Below, one piece after another: positions 1 to 6,074 of a stretch of DNA of 6,235 nt. The stretch comes from Ktedonobacteraceae bacterium (lineage in GTDB: Bacteria; Chloroflexota; Ktedonobacteria; Ktedonobacterales; Ktedonobacteraceae): NCBI GenBank assembly GCA_017354095.1, contig JAFMRP010000301.1, forward strand, positions 1 through 6,235. Direction: 5' to 3'. A program made the position numbers and the translations under genes. The notes beneath the pieces were generated by a model. The model ran no database searches, was not told the origin of the DNA, and worked only from the letters and a program-made list of their open reading frames with translations. The stretch's first letter is position 1; each line of letters starts with the position of its first letter.

Positions 1-834
1 GACGTCGGCAACGCCTTCCGCGAGGATATTGAGGCTCAACACGGTAATCAGGATCAAGAGGCCAGGAAAGAGAGTAGCCCACCATCCCCCGGTCAGGATC
101 ATCTCCTTACCATCGGCAAGAATCGAGCCCCAGGACGGGTCAGGAGGGCGGATACCGGTACCCATGAACGACAGCGCCGATTCAAAGACGATGGCGTCGG
201 CGACCAGGATGGTAGAGAAGACGACGATGGGAGCGGCGCAGTTGATCGCCACGTGCTTGATCAGGATATAAACAGTGCGCGCGCCGCTGATCCGCTCCGC
301 CTGAACGTAGTCTTTGCTGAATTCGGATTGGACGTTGGCCCGCACCAGTCGAGCCACAGATGGGAGATACACAAAGCCGATAGCCATCATGAGCACCGGG
401 ATCGCCCTCCCAAAGACCAGTACCAGCACCGCAGCAAGGGCGATCCCAGGAAACGCCATGATGATATCGAGCGTCCGCATGATCAACTCATCGCCGAGGT
501 GATGGGCGCTCGCCGCCAGGGAGCCAATAATCGCCCCAAAAACAAGCGCGAACAGGGTTGCACCAAGGCCAATAGCCAGCGACCAGCGAGTACCATAGAC
601 GAGGCGCGAAAAGATATCGCGTCCGGATGCGTCCGTCCCCAGCCAGTGGCTCAGGCCAGGGCCCGTCACCGTCGTGCTAACGGCTAAGGGGTTGTGGTTT
701 GCCACCAGCGGCGCGAGCACCCCCGCCAGCGAGATTACGATGAGAAGCGCCACGGCCAACCACGAGGCAGGAGTCAACCGCCGGAGCATGAAGTTGGGAT
801 CGGTGACCTTCGCGATCAGCTTTTGTCGGTTCAT
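1..834 (-). CDS. Peptide/nickel-type ABC transporter permease, DppC/OppC family, 3' end cut by window edge
   Basis: Second inner-membrane permease of an oligopeptide/dipeptide-type ABC importer; it pairs with the DppB-like protein to form the translocation channel. The frame is open from ATG at 834 to base 1 (278 codons, no stop), so only a short C-terminal piece is missing. Visible features are an N-terminal transmembrane segment (about residues 24-45), the family signature HWLGTDASGRDIFSRL (63-78) followed by GTRWSL, further hydrophobic segments at about 82-108, 122-157, 201-221 and 251-271, and the cytoplasmic EAA-type loop that contacts the ATPase (YVQAERISGA, 176-185). The motif SFMGTGIRPPDPSWG (222-236) is typical of DppC proteins. 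The start overlaps the upstream permease stop as ATGA, which suggests translational coupling. The family assignment is firm; the substrate cannot be read from the permease. Confidence 0.95.
   Translation of the reverse strand, partial: MNRQKLIAKVTDPNFMLRRLTPASWLAVALLIVISLAGVLAPLVANHNPLAVSTTVTGPGLSHWLGTDASGRDIFSRLVYGTRWSLAIGLGATLFALVFGAIIGSLAASAHHLGDELIMRTLDIIMAFPGIALAAVLVLVFGRAIPVLMMAIGFVYLPSVARLVRANVQSEFSKDYVQAERISGARTVYILIKHVAINCAAPIVVFSTILVADAIVFESALSFMGTGIRPPDPSWGSILADGKEMILTGGWWATLFPGLLILITVLSLNILAEGVADV
831..834 (-). other. ATGA stop/start overlap of the two permease genes
   Basis: Read on the minus strand the four bases are ATGA: the TGA stop of the DppB-like gene shares two bases with the ATG of the DppC-like gene. 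The upstream bases include GAGGAG (848-843), which can serve as ribosome binding site inside the end of the first gene. This arrangement usually means coupled translation and fixed stoichiometry. Confidence 0.85.
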
Positions 835-1790
835 CTATTACTCCTCAGCCTCGGATTGGCGATCAGGTAGAGGACGTCGACGAGCAGGTTCACCAGGGCG
901 AAACCAAGCGCAATGATAATGACAAAGCCCTGGACGACTGAGGTATCTCCGTTCTGAACTGCCTGGATCAGGTTCTGGCCCATCCCAGGCAGAGAGAATA
1001 CAGTCTCGATAACAACGGCCCCACCAAGGAGATATCCGACGCGGAGTCCGAGCACCGTCAGCGGGGTGACAAGGGCGTTGCGAAGGACATTACGACCAAC
1101 CACGACCAGGGGTGGCAAGCCACCACCCCGCGCCGTTCGGACGTAGTCGAGGTCGAGTTCTTCGATCACTGAAGCTCGGATAATACGGGTCATCTGGGCA
1201 GCGGCAGGAATCGCCAGCGCCAGCGTCGGCAGCGTCAGGGACTGAAGCCAGCCGACCAGGTCATCGCCAGGGCTAACATAGCCCCCGGTCGGGAACAGGC
1301 CAAGATTGACCGCCAGCCATTGAATCATGAGCAGAGCGATCCAGAATGACGGCGCGGTCACGCCGCCAAGGGACACCATTCGGATCAGGTGATCTGGCCA
1401 GCGATCGCGGAAGAGCGCCGACAGGATGCCCAGGGGAACTGCGATAACCAGCGCGGTGGTCACCCCGAAAAGGGTGAGCCAGGCGGTCAACGGCCAGGCA
1501 GCCAGGATACTGGCGCTGACTGGCTGATGGTTCAGGACGCTGTAGCCGAAGTCACCGTGGAGTAGTTCCCACACAAAGCGGACATAGCGGACCGGGAGGG
1601 GTTGATCGAGGCCATTGGCATGACGGAAAGCCTCGATCTGCGCTGGCGTTGGGTTGGCACCATCGAAGGCAGCCATGGCGGGATCAGTTCCAGAGATCTG
1701 CATTACCACAAATACCAGCAAAATGACGCCAAGCAACAGCGGGACCAGCGCTAAAATACGTCGCAGCAGCAGGCGCACCACCACACTCAT
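831..1790 (-). CDS. Peptide/nickel-type ABC transporter permease, DppB/OppB family
   Basis: First inner-membrane permease of the importer, 319 residues, a normal length for the family. Six hydrophobic segments are visible at about 10-32, 103-127, 138-163, 187-201, 244-265 and 289-310. The N-terminal region between the first two carries the DppB signature around GLDQPLPVRY and GDFGYSV. The EAA-type coupling loop is at about 216-238 (YVRTARGGGLPPL, then RNVLRNAL) and is followed by the conserved VIETVFSLPGMG stretch. A TTG six bases upstream (1796) would add two residues, but AAGGAG at 1803-1798 lies seven bases from the ATG at 1790 and only one base from the TTG, so the ATG is preferred. It starts 29 bases after the binding-protein stop and ends overlapping the DppC-like start, so it is an operon member. 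Peptides are the commonest substrate, but nickel, sugars or opines are also served by this family. Confidence 0.96.
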   Translation of the reverse strand: MSVVVRLLLRRILALVPLLLGVILLVFVVMQISGTDPAMAAFDGANPTPAQIEAFRHANGLDQPLPVRYVRFVWELLHGDFGYSVLNHQPVSASILAAWPLTAWLTLFGVTTALVIAVPLGILSALFRDRWPDHLIRMVSLGGVTAPSFWIALLMIQWLAVNLGLFPTGGYVSPGDDLVGWLQSLTLPTLALAIPAAAQMTRIIRASVIEELDLDYVRTARGGGLPPLVVVGRNVLRNALVTPLTVLGLRVGYLLGGAVVIETVFSLPGMGQNLIQAVQNGDTSVVQGFVIIIALGFALVNLLVDVLYLIANPRLRSNR

Positions 1791-1797
1791 CGCCAAA

Positions 1798-1803
1798 CTC
1801 CTT
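1798..1803 (-). promoter_or_regulatory. Ribosome binding site deciding the DppB-like start
   Basis: AAGGAG on the minus strand, seven bases before ATG 1790. It rules against the TTG at 1796 as the initiator because that codon would lie one base from the site. Confidence 0.8.
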
Positions 1804-1819
1804 CATCTGACTAGAGCGC

Positions 1820-3424
1820 CTACAGGGCCTTCGCTTGCAGGAGGTTGATTCCCGGATAGCCCTGGGCGCGAACCCCAGCCAACTTCTTAGCATCCCATGC
1901 CATCCCCATCTTAGTGAAGACGAGCGGAAATAATATTGCATTGTCGGCGAGCATCTGCTGCAACTGCTGTTCTAGCGCAGCTCGTTTGGTCGCGTCAGCT
2001 TCCTGGACAACTTGATCCTGGAGTTTGTAGAGAGCGTCAGCCTCAAGCGTGGTCCACCTGGCGTATGTCTTCATCCAGGTTCCATCCTTTGAGTAGTAGT
2101 AGCGGGTCAGCAGGTCAGTATCGATCCCGAACTGCATCGGATTTCCAGTGGTCGTTAGAACCTGAAAGTCGAGTCCTCCGTCCATCTTGCTGAAGAGTGC
2201 GGCCGTGTCCTGAGGGGCGAGTGTGGTATTGACACCGATCGCATCCCAATTCTGCTTGATGAGGGCGATCGAAGCCGCCACTACCGAAGTATTGGACGAT
2301 TGCAGGGTGACGTTCAGGTTGGAAACACCAGCCTGTGACAGGAGCGATTTCGCTTTGGCGGGGTCATATGGAAATGCATCGATGGATGCCGGAGCACCGG
2401 GCAGATGGGGGTTGATGTAGGATCTGGCAGGATCACCGGCCCCCTTGAGGGCGATGTCCACGATCTGCTTTCTGTCGATGGCGTAGTGGAGAGCCTGGCG
2501 CACCAGCTTGTTGTCAAACGGTGCATGTTTAGTGTTGAAAAGCAGAAACAGGTTATTCATTCCGTCGGCGTACTGCACTGTGCGGCCCGCTGTCTTCAGC
2601 GCGTCCGCGTTGGCGGCCGGGATGTTTTCAGCGATCTGCACCCGGGGCAACGGACCAGAGATGGCAGCAACCCGTGCTGAGGCATCAACGATTGACTTCC
2701 ACTCCATCGTTTCAAAAACTGCCGGACGGGGACCGTTGTACCTGGGGAAGCGCTTAAAGGAGGTCGAGCTGAGCGGCACCTGAGCGGTGATCTGGTAAGG
2801 GCCAGATCCAACCACCTTACCAGCCTTGGCATCGTCCCAATGGCCATCGAAGACGTGTTTGGGCATGATCATCGCGGTCTGGACGCGTTGGAGGACATAG
2901 GGGAAAGGGAACTTCAGGTTGAACTTGACCGTGCGATCGTCGACCTTCGTCACCGAGTCCAGCCAGAGCGAGAAGAAGGAGCGGATCAGCACATTGTCGG
3001 TTGGGTTCAGGGCACGGGCATAGGTGAACACCACGTCATCAGCAGTGACGGGTTGCCCATCGTGCCAGGTAGCCCCATCGCGTAGCTCGAAGGTTACGGT
3101 TGTGCCGGTGAGGTTGGTGGGAAGGGATTTGGCCAGCGCCGCGTAGGGCTCGCGCGTGACCGGATCGCCTCCGACCAATGGCTCGTAGGCGTGCAAGATG
3201 GCCGCCATCGAAAAGGCAGAAGCGGTCTTGGAGGGGTCCCAACTCTGGTTATTGCCATATCCAATCACCGCGGTGAGCGACTTCTGCGTGCTCTGCGAGC
3301 TGCCCTGGGTACCGCAGGCATTGAGGAGGCTGACGATCCCTCCTGCGGCCCCCAGATACCCCGTGTACTTGAGGATATCTCGGCGGGTAATGACTTTTTC
3401 GACTGTGTCGATTTGGTTTGCCAT
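1820..3424 (-). CDS. ABC transporter extracytoplasmic substrate-binding lipoprotein, family 5 (peptide/nickel type)
   Basis: Captures the solute outside the membrane and delivers it to the permeases encoded downstream; 534 residues, a typical length. The N-terminus has a twin-arginine-like motif (TRRDILKY, 13-20), a hydrophobic stretch (21-34) and a lipobox LLNAC with the lipidated cysteine at 37, then a Ser/Gln/Thr-rich linker. The mature part shows family 5 hallmarks: LRDGATWHDGQPVTADDVVF (114-133), VVGSGPYQI (204-212) and VRQALHYAIDRKQIV (308-322). A binding-site helix region around 351-395 is followed by a C-terminal lobe ending near 534. ATG 3424 has AGGAG seven bases upstream. It is the first gene of the transport operon and faces the GntR regulator across 226-241 bases, a common pairing. 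The ligand is unknown: family 5 covers di- and oligopeptides, nickel, glutathione, opines and some sugars. Confidence 0.95.
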   Translation of the reverse strand: MANQIDTVEKVITRRDILKYTGYLGAAGGIVSLLNACGTQGSSQSTQKSLTAVIGYGNNQSWDPSKTASAFSMAAILHAYEPLVGGDPVTREPYAALAKSLPTNLTGTTVTFELRDGATWHDGQPVTADDVVFTYARALNPTDNVLIRSFFSLWLDSVTKVDDRTVKFNLKFPFPYVLQRVQTAMIMPKHVFDGHWDDAKAGKVVGSGPYQITAQVPLSSTSFKRFPRYNGPRPAVFETMEWKSIVDASARVAAISGPLPRVQIAENIPAANADALKTAGRTVQYADGMNNLFLLFNTKHAPFDNKLVRQALHYAIDRKQIVDIALKGAGDPARSYINPHLPGAPASIDAFPYDPAKAKSLLSQAGVSNLNVTLQSSNTSVVAASIALIKQNWDAIGVNTTLAPQDTAALFSKMDGGLDFQVLTTTGNPMQFGIDTDLLTRYYYSKDGTWMKTYARWTTLEADALYKLQDQVVQEADATKRAALEQQLQQMLADNAILFPLVFTKMGMAWDAKKLAGVRAQGYPGINLLQAKAL

Positions 3425-3431
3425 GTCTTCT

Positions 3432-3436
3432 CTCCT
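3432..3436 (-). promoter_or_regulatory. Ribosome binding site of the binding-protein gene
   Basis: AGGAG on the minus strand, seven bases before the ATG at 3424; it supports that start codon. Confidence 0.8.
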
Positions 3437-3572
3437 GTCGCTTCGTAATAAACGACAACAGACGTTGGATGTTAGTGATCATCAGAGACCACGTCATCTT
3501 CCCAGAACGTCTCATTTTCAACAGACAAATTTCGCCCCCAGGGACGGAGGGCCAGCGTACACCTGGTCTTCC

Positions 3573-3601
3573 TTGACACACCGATGGTTTTCTTGTATCC
3601 T
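3573..3601 (+). promoter_or_regulatory. Candidate sigma-70-type promoter of the GntR regulator gene
   Basis: A perfect -35 hexamer TTGACA (3573-3578) is followed by a 17-base spacer and a -10 hexamer TATCCT (3596-3601, four of six consensus positions). Transcription would begin near 3608, inside the 18-bp palindrome, so a bound repressor would block it. Orientation and distance (about 43-58 bases to the start codon) suit the regulator gene. The weak -10 could instead reflect its double use as an operator half-site. Confidence 0.65.
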
Positions 3602-3604
3602 AAC

Positions 3605-3622
3605 TTGTAGGATATCCTACAA
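3605..3622. promoter_or_regulatory. Probable GntR-family operator, perfect 18-bp palindrome
   Basis: TTGTAGGATATCCTACAA is identical on both strands. It lies at the predicted transcription start of the regulator, in the space shared with the transporter operon. Outer TTGT/ACAA half-sites fit the general pattern of FadR/FCD-type GntR operators, which are short perfect palindromes often containing GT and AC pairs. An overlapping partial copy lies to the left: TATCCTA (3596-3602) and TAGGATA (3608-3614), separated by five bases. That gives a second possible dimer register covering the -10. Binding by the neighbouring regulator is inferred from position and symmetry. Confidence 0.75.
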
Positions 3623-3641
3623 CCTATGAGTCAGAATACAA
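3614..3641 (-). promoter_or_regulatory. Weak candidate promoter of the transport operon
   Basis: On the minus strand TTGTAT (3641-3636) and TAGGAT (3619-3614) are 16 bases apart and match the -35 and -10 consensus at three and four of six positions. Its -10 lies within the palindrome, which would put operon and regulator under one operator. The leader to ATG 3424 would be about 180 bases, longer than usual. I found no better hexamer pair nearer the gene, so this remains a suggestion. Confidence 0.3.
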
Positions 3642-3652
3642 GAAAACCCCAT

Positions 3653-3658
3653 GAGGTG
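3653..3658 (+). promoter_or_regulatory. Ribosome binding site favouring a GTG start for the regulator
   Basis: GAGGTG, seven bases before the GTG at 3666. It overlaps the in-frame ATG at 3651, which has only an A/C-rich stretch upstream and no purine-rich site. Confidence 0.5.
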
Positions 3659-3665
3659 TCAAGCG

Positions 3666-4487
3666 GTGAGACCATCAATTTCCGCCATGCGTGGCGAAGC
3701 GCTACAAGCAACAATCCAGGAGTATATTAAAGACTACATCATTCGCCATGGTCTCAAGCATGGGGACCCGCTACCAAGTGAGGGAGCAATTGCCAGCCAC
3801 CTCGCAGCCAGTCGCAATGCCGTTCGCGAGGCCGTCAAATCTCTTCAGACGTTGGGGATCGTCGAGACGCGACATGGGCAAGGAACTTTTGTCGGTGCAT
3901 TCTCGTTCAGCGCGCTCGTCACCGGTTTGACCTTCCGTATCCAGTTGAGCGCCAACCGGGACCTCAGCATCGTTCGCGAGTTGCTGGAGATACGCCAGGT
4001 ATTAGAATGTGGGCTGGTAGCTCGTTTACCAGATCTCATCACGGAGTCCCAGCTTGCTGAACTACACATACTTGTGAACAAGATGGAGGCTCAGGCTGCG
4101 CAAGGAAAAACCTTTCCTGAAGAAGACCGCGCTTTCCACGAGGTGCTGTATCGACCGTTAGACAATAGCCTGGTCATCCAACTATTGCAAGCATTCTGGG
4201 AAATCTACCATATTGTGGAGCCGCAACTGCTGGTAGCACCAGAATATCCAGGTGATACCGCTGCATCTCACAGGCGCATTCTTGAAGCACTTGAGGCGCT
4301 TGATGGGAATAAGACTGTAGCCGCAATGGAGGCTCATTTCGCCGCAATACAAAGCCGGATTGCCGATTTTCCTTCTCCGCGACCAGGCAAGCCGACATCC
4401 CTCGCATCAGACCAGGCGATCGCTCACCAGGGCGATAATGGTCCGCAAGATCAGATTGATGGGAGCGAGAAGCACCAGTCTTCCTGA
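3666..4487 (+). CDS. GntR-family transcriptional regulator, FadR/FCD subfamily
   Basis: Cytoplasmic DNA-binding repressor or activator responding to a small metabolite; 273 residues from the GTG at 3666. The winged helix-turn-helix spans about residues 13-76, with the GntR signature GDPLPSEGAIASHL (33-46), the recognition region SRNAVREAVKSL (49-60) and the wing RHGQGTFV (69-76). The C-terminal FCD domain (about 100-233) keeps the four usual metal-site residues: Asp154 and His158 (DRAFH), His202 (SHRRIL) and His224 (MEAHF). A polar tail of about 38 residues follows. The start is uncertain. ATG 3651 has no ribosome binding site. GTG 3666 has GAGGTG seven bases before it. ATG 3687 would also keep the whole DNA-binding domain. 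Divergence from the transporter and the palindrome at its own promoter point to autoregulation and control of that operon. FCD ligands are often carboxylates; the ligand here is unknown. Confidence 0.93.
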   Translation: MRPSISAMRGEALQATIQEYIKDYIIRHGLKHGDPLPSEGAIASHLAASRNAVREAVKSLQTLGIVETRHGQGTFVGAFSFSALVTGLTFRIQLSANRDLSIVRELLEIRQVLECGLVARLPDLITESQLAELHILVNKMEAQAAQGKTFPEEDRAFHEVLYRPLDNSLVIQLLQAFWEIYHIVEPQLLVAPEYPGDTAASHRRILEALEALDGNKTVAAMEAHFAAIQSRIADFPSPRPGKPTSLASDQAIAHQGDNGPQDQIDGSEKHQSS

Positions 4488-4528
4488 AAAGAGGCACTCT
4501 CTGAAGCACGAGCATTTGTACTCAAGCA
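4488..4528. other. Short convergent intergenic gap
   Basis: These 41 bases lie between the stops of the regulator (plus) and the decarboxylase (minus). Convergent genes often share a bidirectional terminator here, but I see no GC-rich hairpin with a T-run on either strand. Confidence 0.6.
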
Positions 4529-5899
4529 TTATCTTTCTGTACCATCCTCCAATGCCTCCAGAATCACCGCGCTGTCTTCTTTTCTCGTTGACCAGTTGGC
4601 AAACGCCGCACGGATAGCGGGTTTCTCGGCAAAAAAGGTAGGAGTGAGTAATATTCGACCATCCTCTTTCACATTGCTGAGGAACCGATCGCGCCGCATC
4701 GCATCGGCATTGCGCAGAGCGAAGCAGACGATGTTGAGACGAACTGGCGCCAACAACTCGAAATGTGGAGATCGCTCAATGTCCTGGCCCAATTGCTGCG
4801 CCAGGGAGCAGCAACGCGCCACTACTTCGCGGTAACCCGACCTGCCATAGGCCATCAGCGTCATCCAAGCTGGCAGCGCGCGAAACCGGCGCGAATCTTC
4901 AGGGGTGCGATGCGATAGGTCAGAGTCATCGCCCAGGTAGGCAGCCGTGACCTTGAAGACCTGCTGGTGGAGATCCAGATGGCGCGTGAATACGAAGCCT
5001 GAATCGTACGGGACGTTGAGCCACTTATGCCCGTCGGCGGTAATGGAATCGGCGGCATCCAGCCCCCGCAGAAGGTGCGCGCGGGCAGGATCGCAGGCGG
5101 CGAAGAGGCCGAATGCACCATCAACGTGGAGCCACGAGCCATAGCGCTTGCACAATGCGGAAAGCCGCTCCAGATCATCGAAATCGCCTGTATTCACCTC
5201 GCCCGCACTGGCCACGACGATCGCAGGCATGCCATCCAGTACGGCAAGGCGTGCTTCCAGCGCGGTGGGATCGACAGCCATCCGGCCTGGGAGCAGGGGA
5301 ATAGATTCAACAACCTGGCGACCCATACCAAGCATCGACAATGCTTTAATCACGCTGGCATGTGGCGAACCGCCAAACACGGGCAGCGGTGGCAACCTCC
5401 AGAGTCCCTGCTCAGAAACATCTATTCCCAACCGCGCGGCTGCCCACTGGCGAGCGGTCGCCAGCGCAACAAAATTCGCCATCGTCGCGCCAGTGACGAA
5501 CGCCCCCTCAAAGAGATCGGGCAGGCCGAAAAGGGAGCGCAAGAGCCCCAGTGTCTCGCGCTCCACCGTTGTCGCAATGGAGTCGCCATCACTGCCCACG
5601 TTTTGGTCGTACGTCGAGACGAGCCAGTCGCCCGCCAGGGCTGCCGGGGTGCTCCCACCGGTCACAAAGCCCAGATAGCGTGGGCCGGGCGAGGCCGATA
5701 ACAACGCCTCATATTTCGCGCGGAACGTCGCCAGCGCGCGTTGCGCCCCAAGCCCATCCTCCGGCAAGACATCATGTGACATCAGGTGAGGAGCGCGCCC
5801 AGCGGGCCGCGAGGCAAGGCTGTTGAGAAACTCAAGAGCGGCATGGCGAGTCGCCTCAAGGATCGTGTGTTGTTGGCGTTGATCGTCAAACAGACTCAT
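4529..5899 (-). CDS. Group II PLP-dependent amino-acid decarboxylase (glutamate/aromatic amino-acid decarboxylase superfamily)
   Basis: A cytosolic, pyridoxal-phosphate-dependent enzyme expected to remove the alpha-carboxyl of an amino acid; 456 residues from ATG 5899, usual for the superfamily. Visible in order are the substrate-side loop GGSTPAALAGD (81-91), the phosphate-binding TGATMANFVAL (136-146), the ring-stacking His180 in SPHASVIKAL, and AGEVNTGDFDDL (232-243). Then come HVDGAFG with Asp260 (pairs with the pyridine nitrogen) and the HKWLNVPYDSG block with the Schiff-base Lys292. The C-terminal small domain ends with IRAAFANWSTRKED (429-442). All catalytic residues appear intact. AGGAGG lies seven bases before this ATG. 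The frame stays open upstream to an ATG at 6028. The substrate is not readable: glutamate, aromatic amino acids, aspartate and diaminobutyrate are all used in the superfamily, and many such bacterial proteins carry vague aminotransferase names. It is convergent with the regulator, not in the transporter operon. Confidence 0.93.
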   Translation of the reverse strand: MSLFDDQRQQHTILEATRHAALEFLNSLASRPAGRAPHLMSHDVLPEDGLGAQRALATFRAKYEALLSASPGPRYLGFVTGGSTPAALAGDWLVSTYDQNVGSDGDSIATTVERETLGLLRSLFGLPDLFEGAFVTGATMANFVALATARQWAAARLGIDVSEQGLWRLPPLPVFGGSPHASVIKALSMLGMGRQVVESIPLLPGRMAVDPTALEARLAVLDGMPAIVVASAGEVNTGDFDDLERLSALCKRYGSWLHVDGAFGLFAACDPARAHLLRGLDAADSITADGHKWLNVPYDSGFVFTRHLDLHQQVFKVTAAYLGDDSDLSHRTPEDSRRFRALPAWMTLMAYGRSGYREVVARCCSLAQQLGQDIERSPHFELLAPVRLNIVCFALRNADAMRRDRFLSNVKEDGRILLTPTFFAEKPAIRAAFANWSTRKEDSAVILEALEDGTER

Positions 5900-6028
5900 T
5901 GAATGTCCTCCTGGACCTGTTTGGGCAAACAAGCAGTTCGCCCAGCAGGGCTTCATCAGAATGAATATTGACACTATGTCCGCGAGAATTGCTCGTATAA
6001 CAGTCCTGCGAGGGACAGCCTGAGTCAT
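5900..6028 (-). other. In-frame upstream extension or leader of the decarboxylase
   Basis: Forty-three codons from ATG 6028 read without a stop into the decarboxylase. They have their own fair ribosome binding site (AGAGGGAG at 6044-6037, eight bases before the ATG). The predicted peptide starts basic (PRRTVIR), then has a hydrophobic run (AILADIVSIFILM) and ends Gly-rich, somewhat like a signal or membrane anchor. The family has no such segment and the enzyme is normally soluble. Chance openness of the leader is therefore the simpler reading, with a longer isoform as the alternative. Confidence 0.35.
5907..5912 (-). promoter_or_regulatory. Strong ribosome binding site deciding the decarboxylase start
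   Basis: AGGAGG on the minus strand, seven bases before ATG 5899. This near-perfect site favours the 456-residue protein over the 499-residue reading from ATG 6028. Confidence 0.85.
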
Positions 6029-6066
6029 GGCTTCTTCTCCCTCTTACAAATGGCTCTGTTCTCCTC

Positions 6067-6072
6067 AGTATA
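6067..6072 (-). promoter_or_regulatory. Possible -10 element upstream of the decarboxylase
   Basis: TATACT on the minus strand matches TATAAT at five of six positions. No recognisable -35 hexamer sits 16-18 bases upstream, so support is weak. Transcription from here would give about 32 bases of leader before ATG 6028 and about 160 before ATG 5899. It lies just beyond the stop of the transposase remnant. Confidence 0.25.
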
Positions 6073-6074
6073 TC

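Larger units (their letters stand above)
3586..3648. repeat. Outer 13-bp perfect inverted repeat flanking the operator
   Basis: GGTTTTCTTGTAT (3586-3598) is repeated inverted as ATACAAGAAAACC (3636-3648), with 37 bases between that contain the 18-bp palindrome. The arms carry TTGTAT/ATACAA, close to the operator half-site TTGTAG/CTACAA, so each may be an auxiliary half-site. The centre of this repeat (3617) is 3.5 bases from that of the inner palindrome, so the two are not a single extended palindrome. A stem in the transcript is possible only for RNA that starts upstream of 3586. Confidence 0.7.
3425..3650. other. Divergent intergenic control region
   Basis: These 226 bases separate the transport operon (leftward) from the GntR regulator gene (rightward) and carry no convincing coding sequence. 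The signals are crowded into the right third (3573-3648): a plus-strand promoter, an 18-bp palindrome and an outer inverted repeat. The left two thirds (about 3437-3570) show only the operon's ribosome binding site and otherwise no structure I can support. That stretch would be an unusually long untranslated leader if the operon starts transcription near the palindrome. Confidence 0.8.

Noticed and set aside
253..687. Plus-strand open frame of 144 codons opposite the DppC-like permease
   Set aside because: The minus strand gives a full-length motif-bearing permease here; the plus translation is rich in Arg, His and Gln with no domain features.
1794..1796. TTG as start of the DppB-like permease
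   Set aside because: The ribosome binding site is one base away from it but seven bases from the in-frame ATG at 1790.
3198..3629. Plus-strand open frame crossing from the binding-protein gene into the control region
   Set aside because: It is antisense to the N-terminus of the binding protein and runs through the promoter and palindrome; the composition is not protein-like.
4488..4528. Bidirectional terminator between the convergent genes
   Set aside because: No stem of useful length with a T-run could be drawn on either strand.
5027..5701. Plus-strand open frame of 224 codons opposite the decarboxylase
   Set aside because: It is antisense to a clearly conserved enzyme, its translation resembles no family I know, and it has no convincing promoter of its own.
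5968..6001. Plus-strand TTGACA (5968-5973) with TATAAC (5996-6001) as a promoter
   Set aside because: The spacer is 22 bases, outside the working range, and no plus-strand gene follows.
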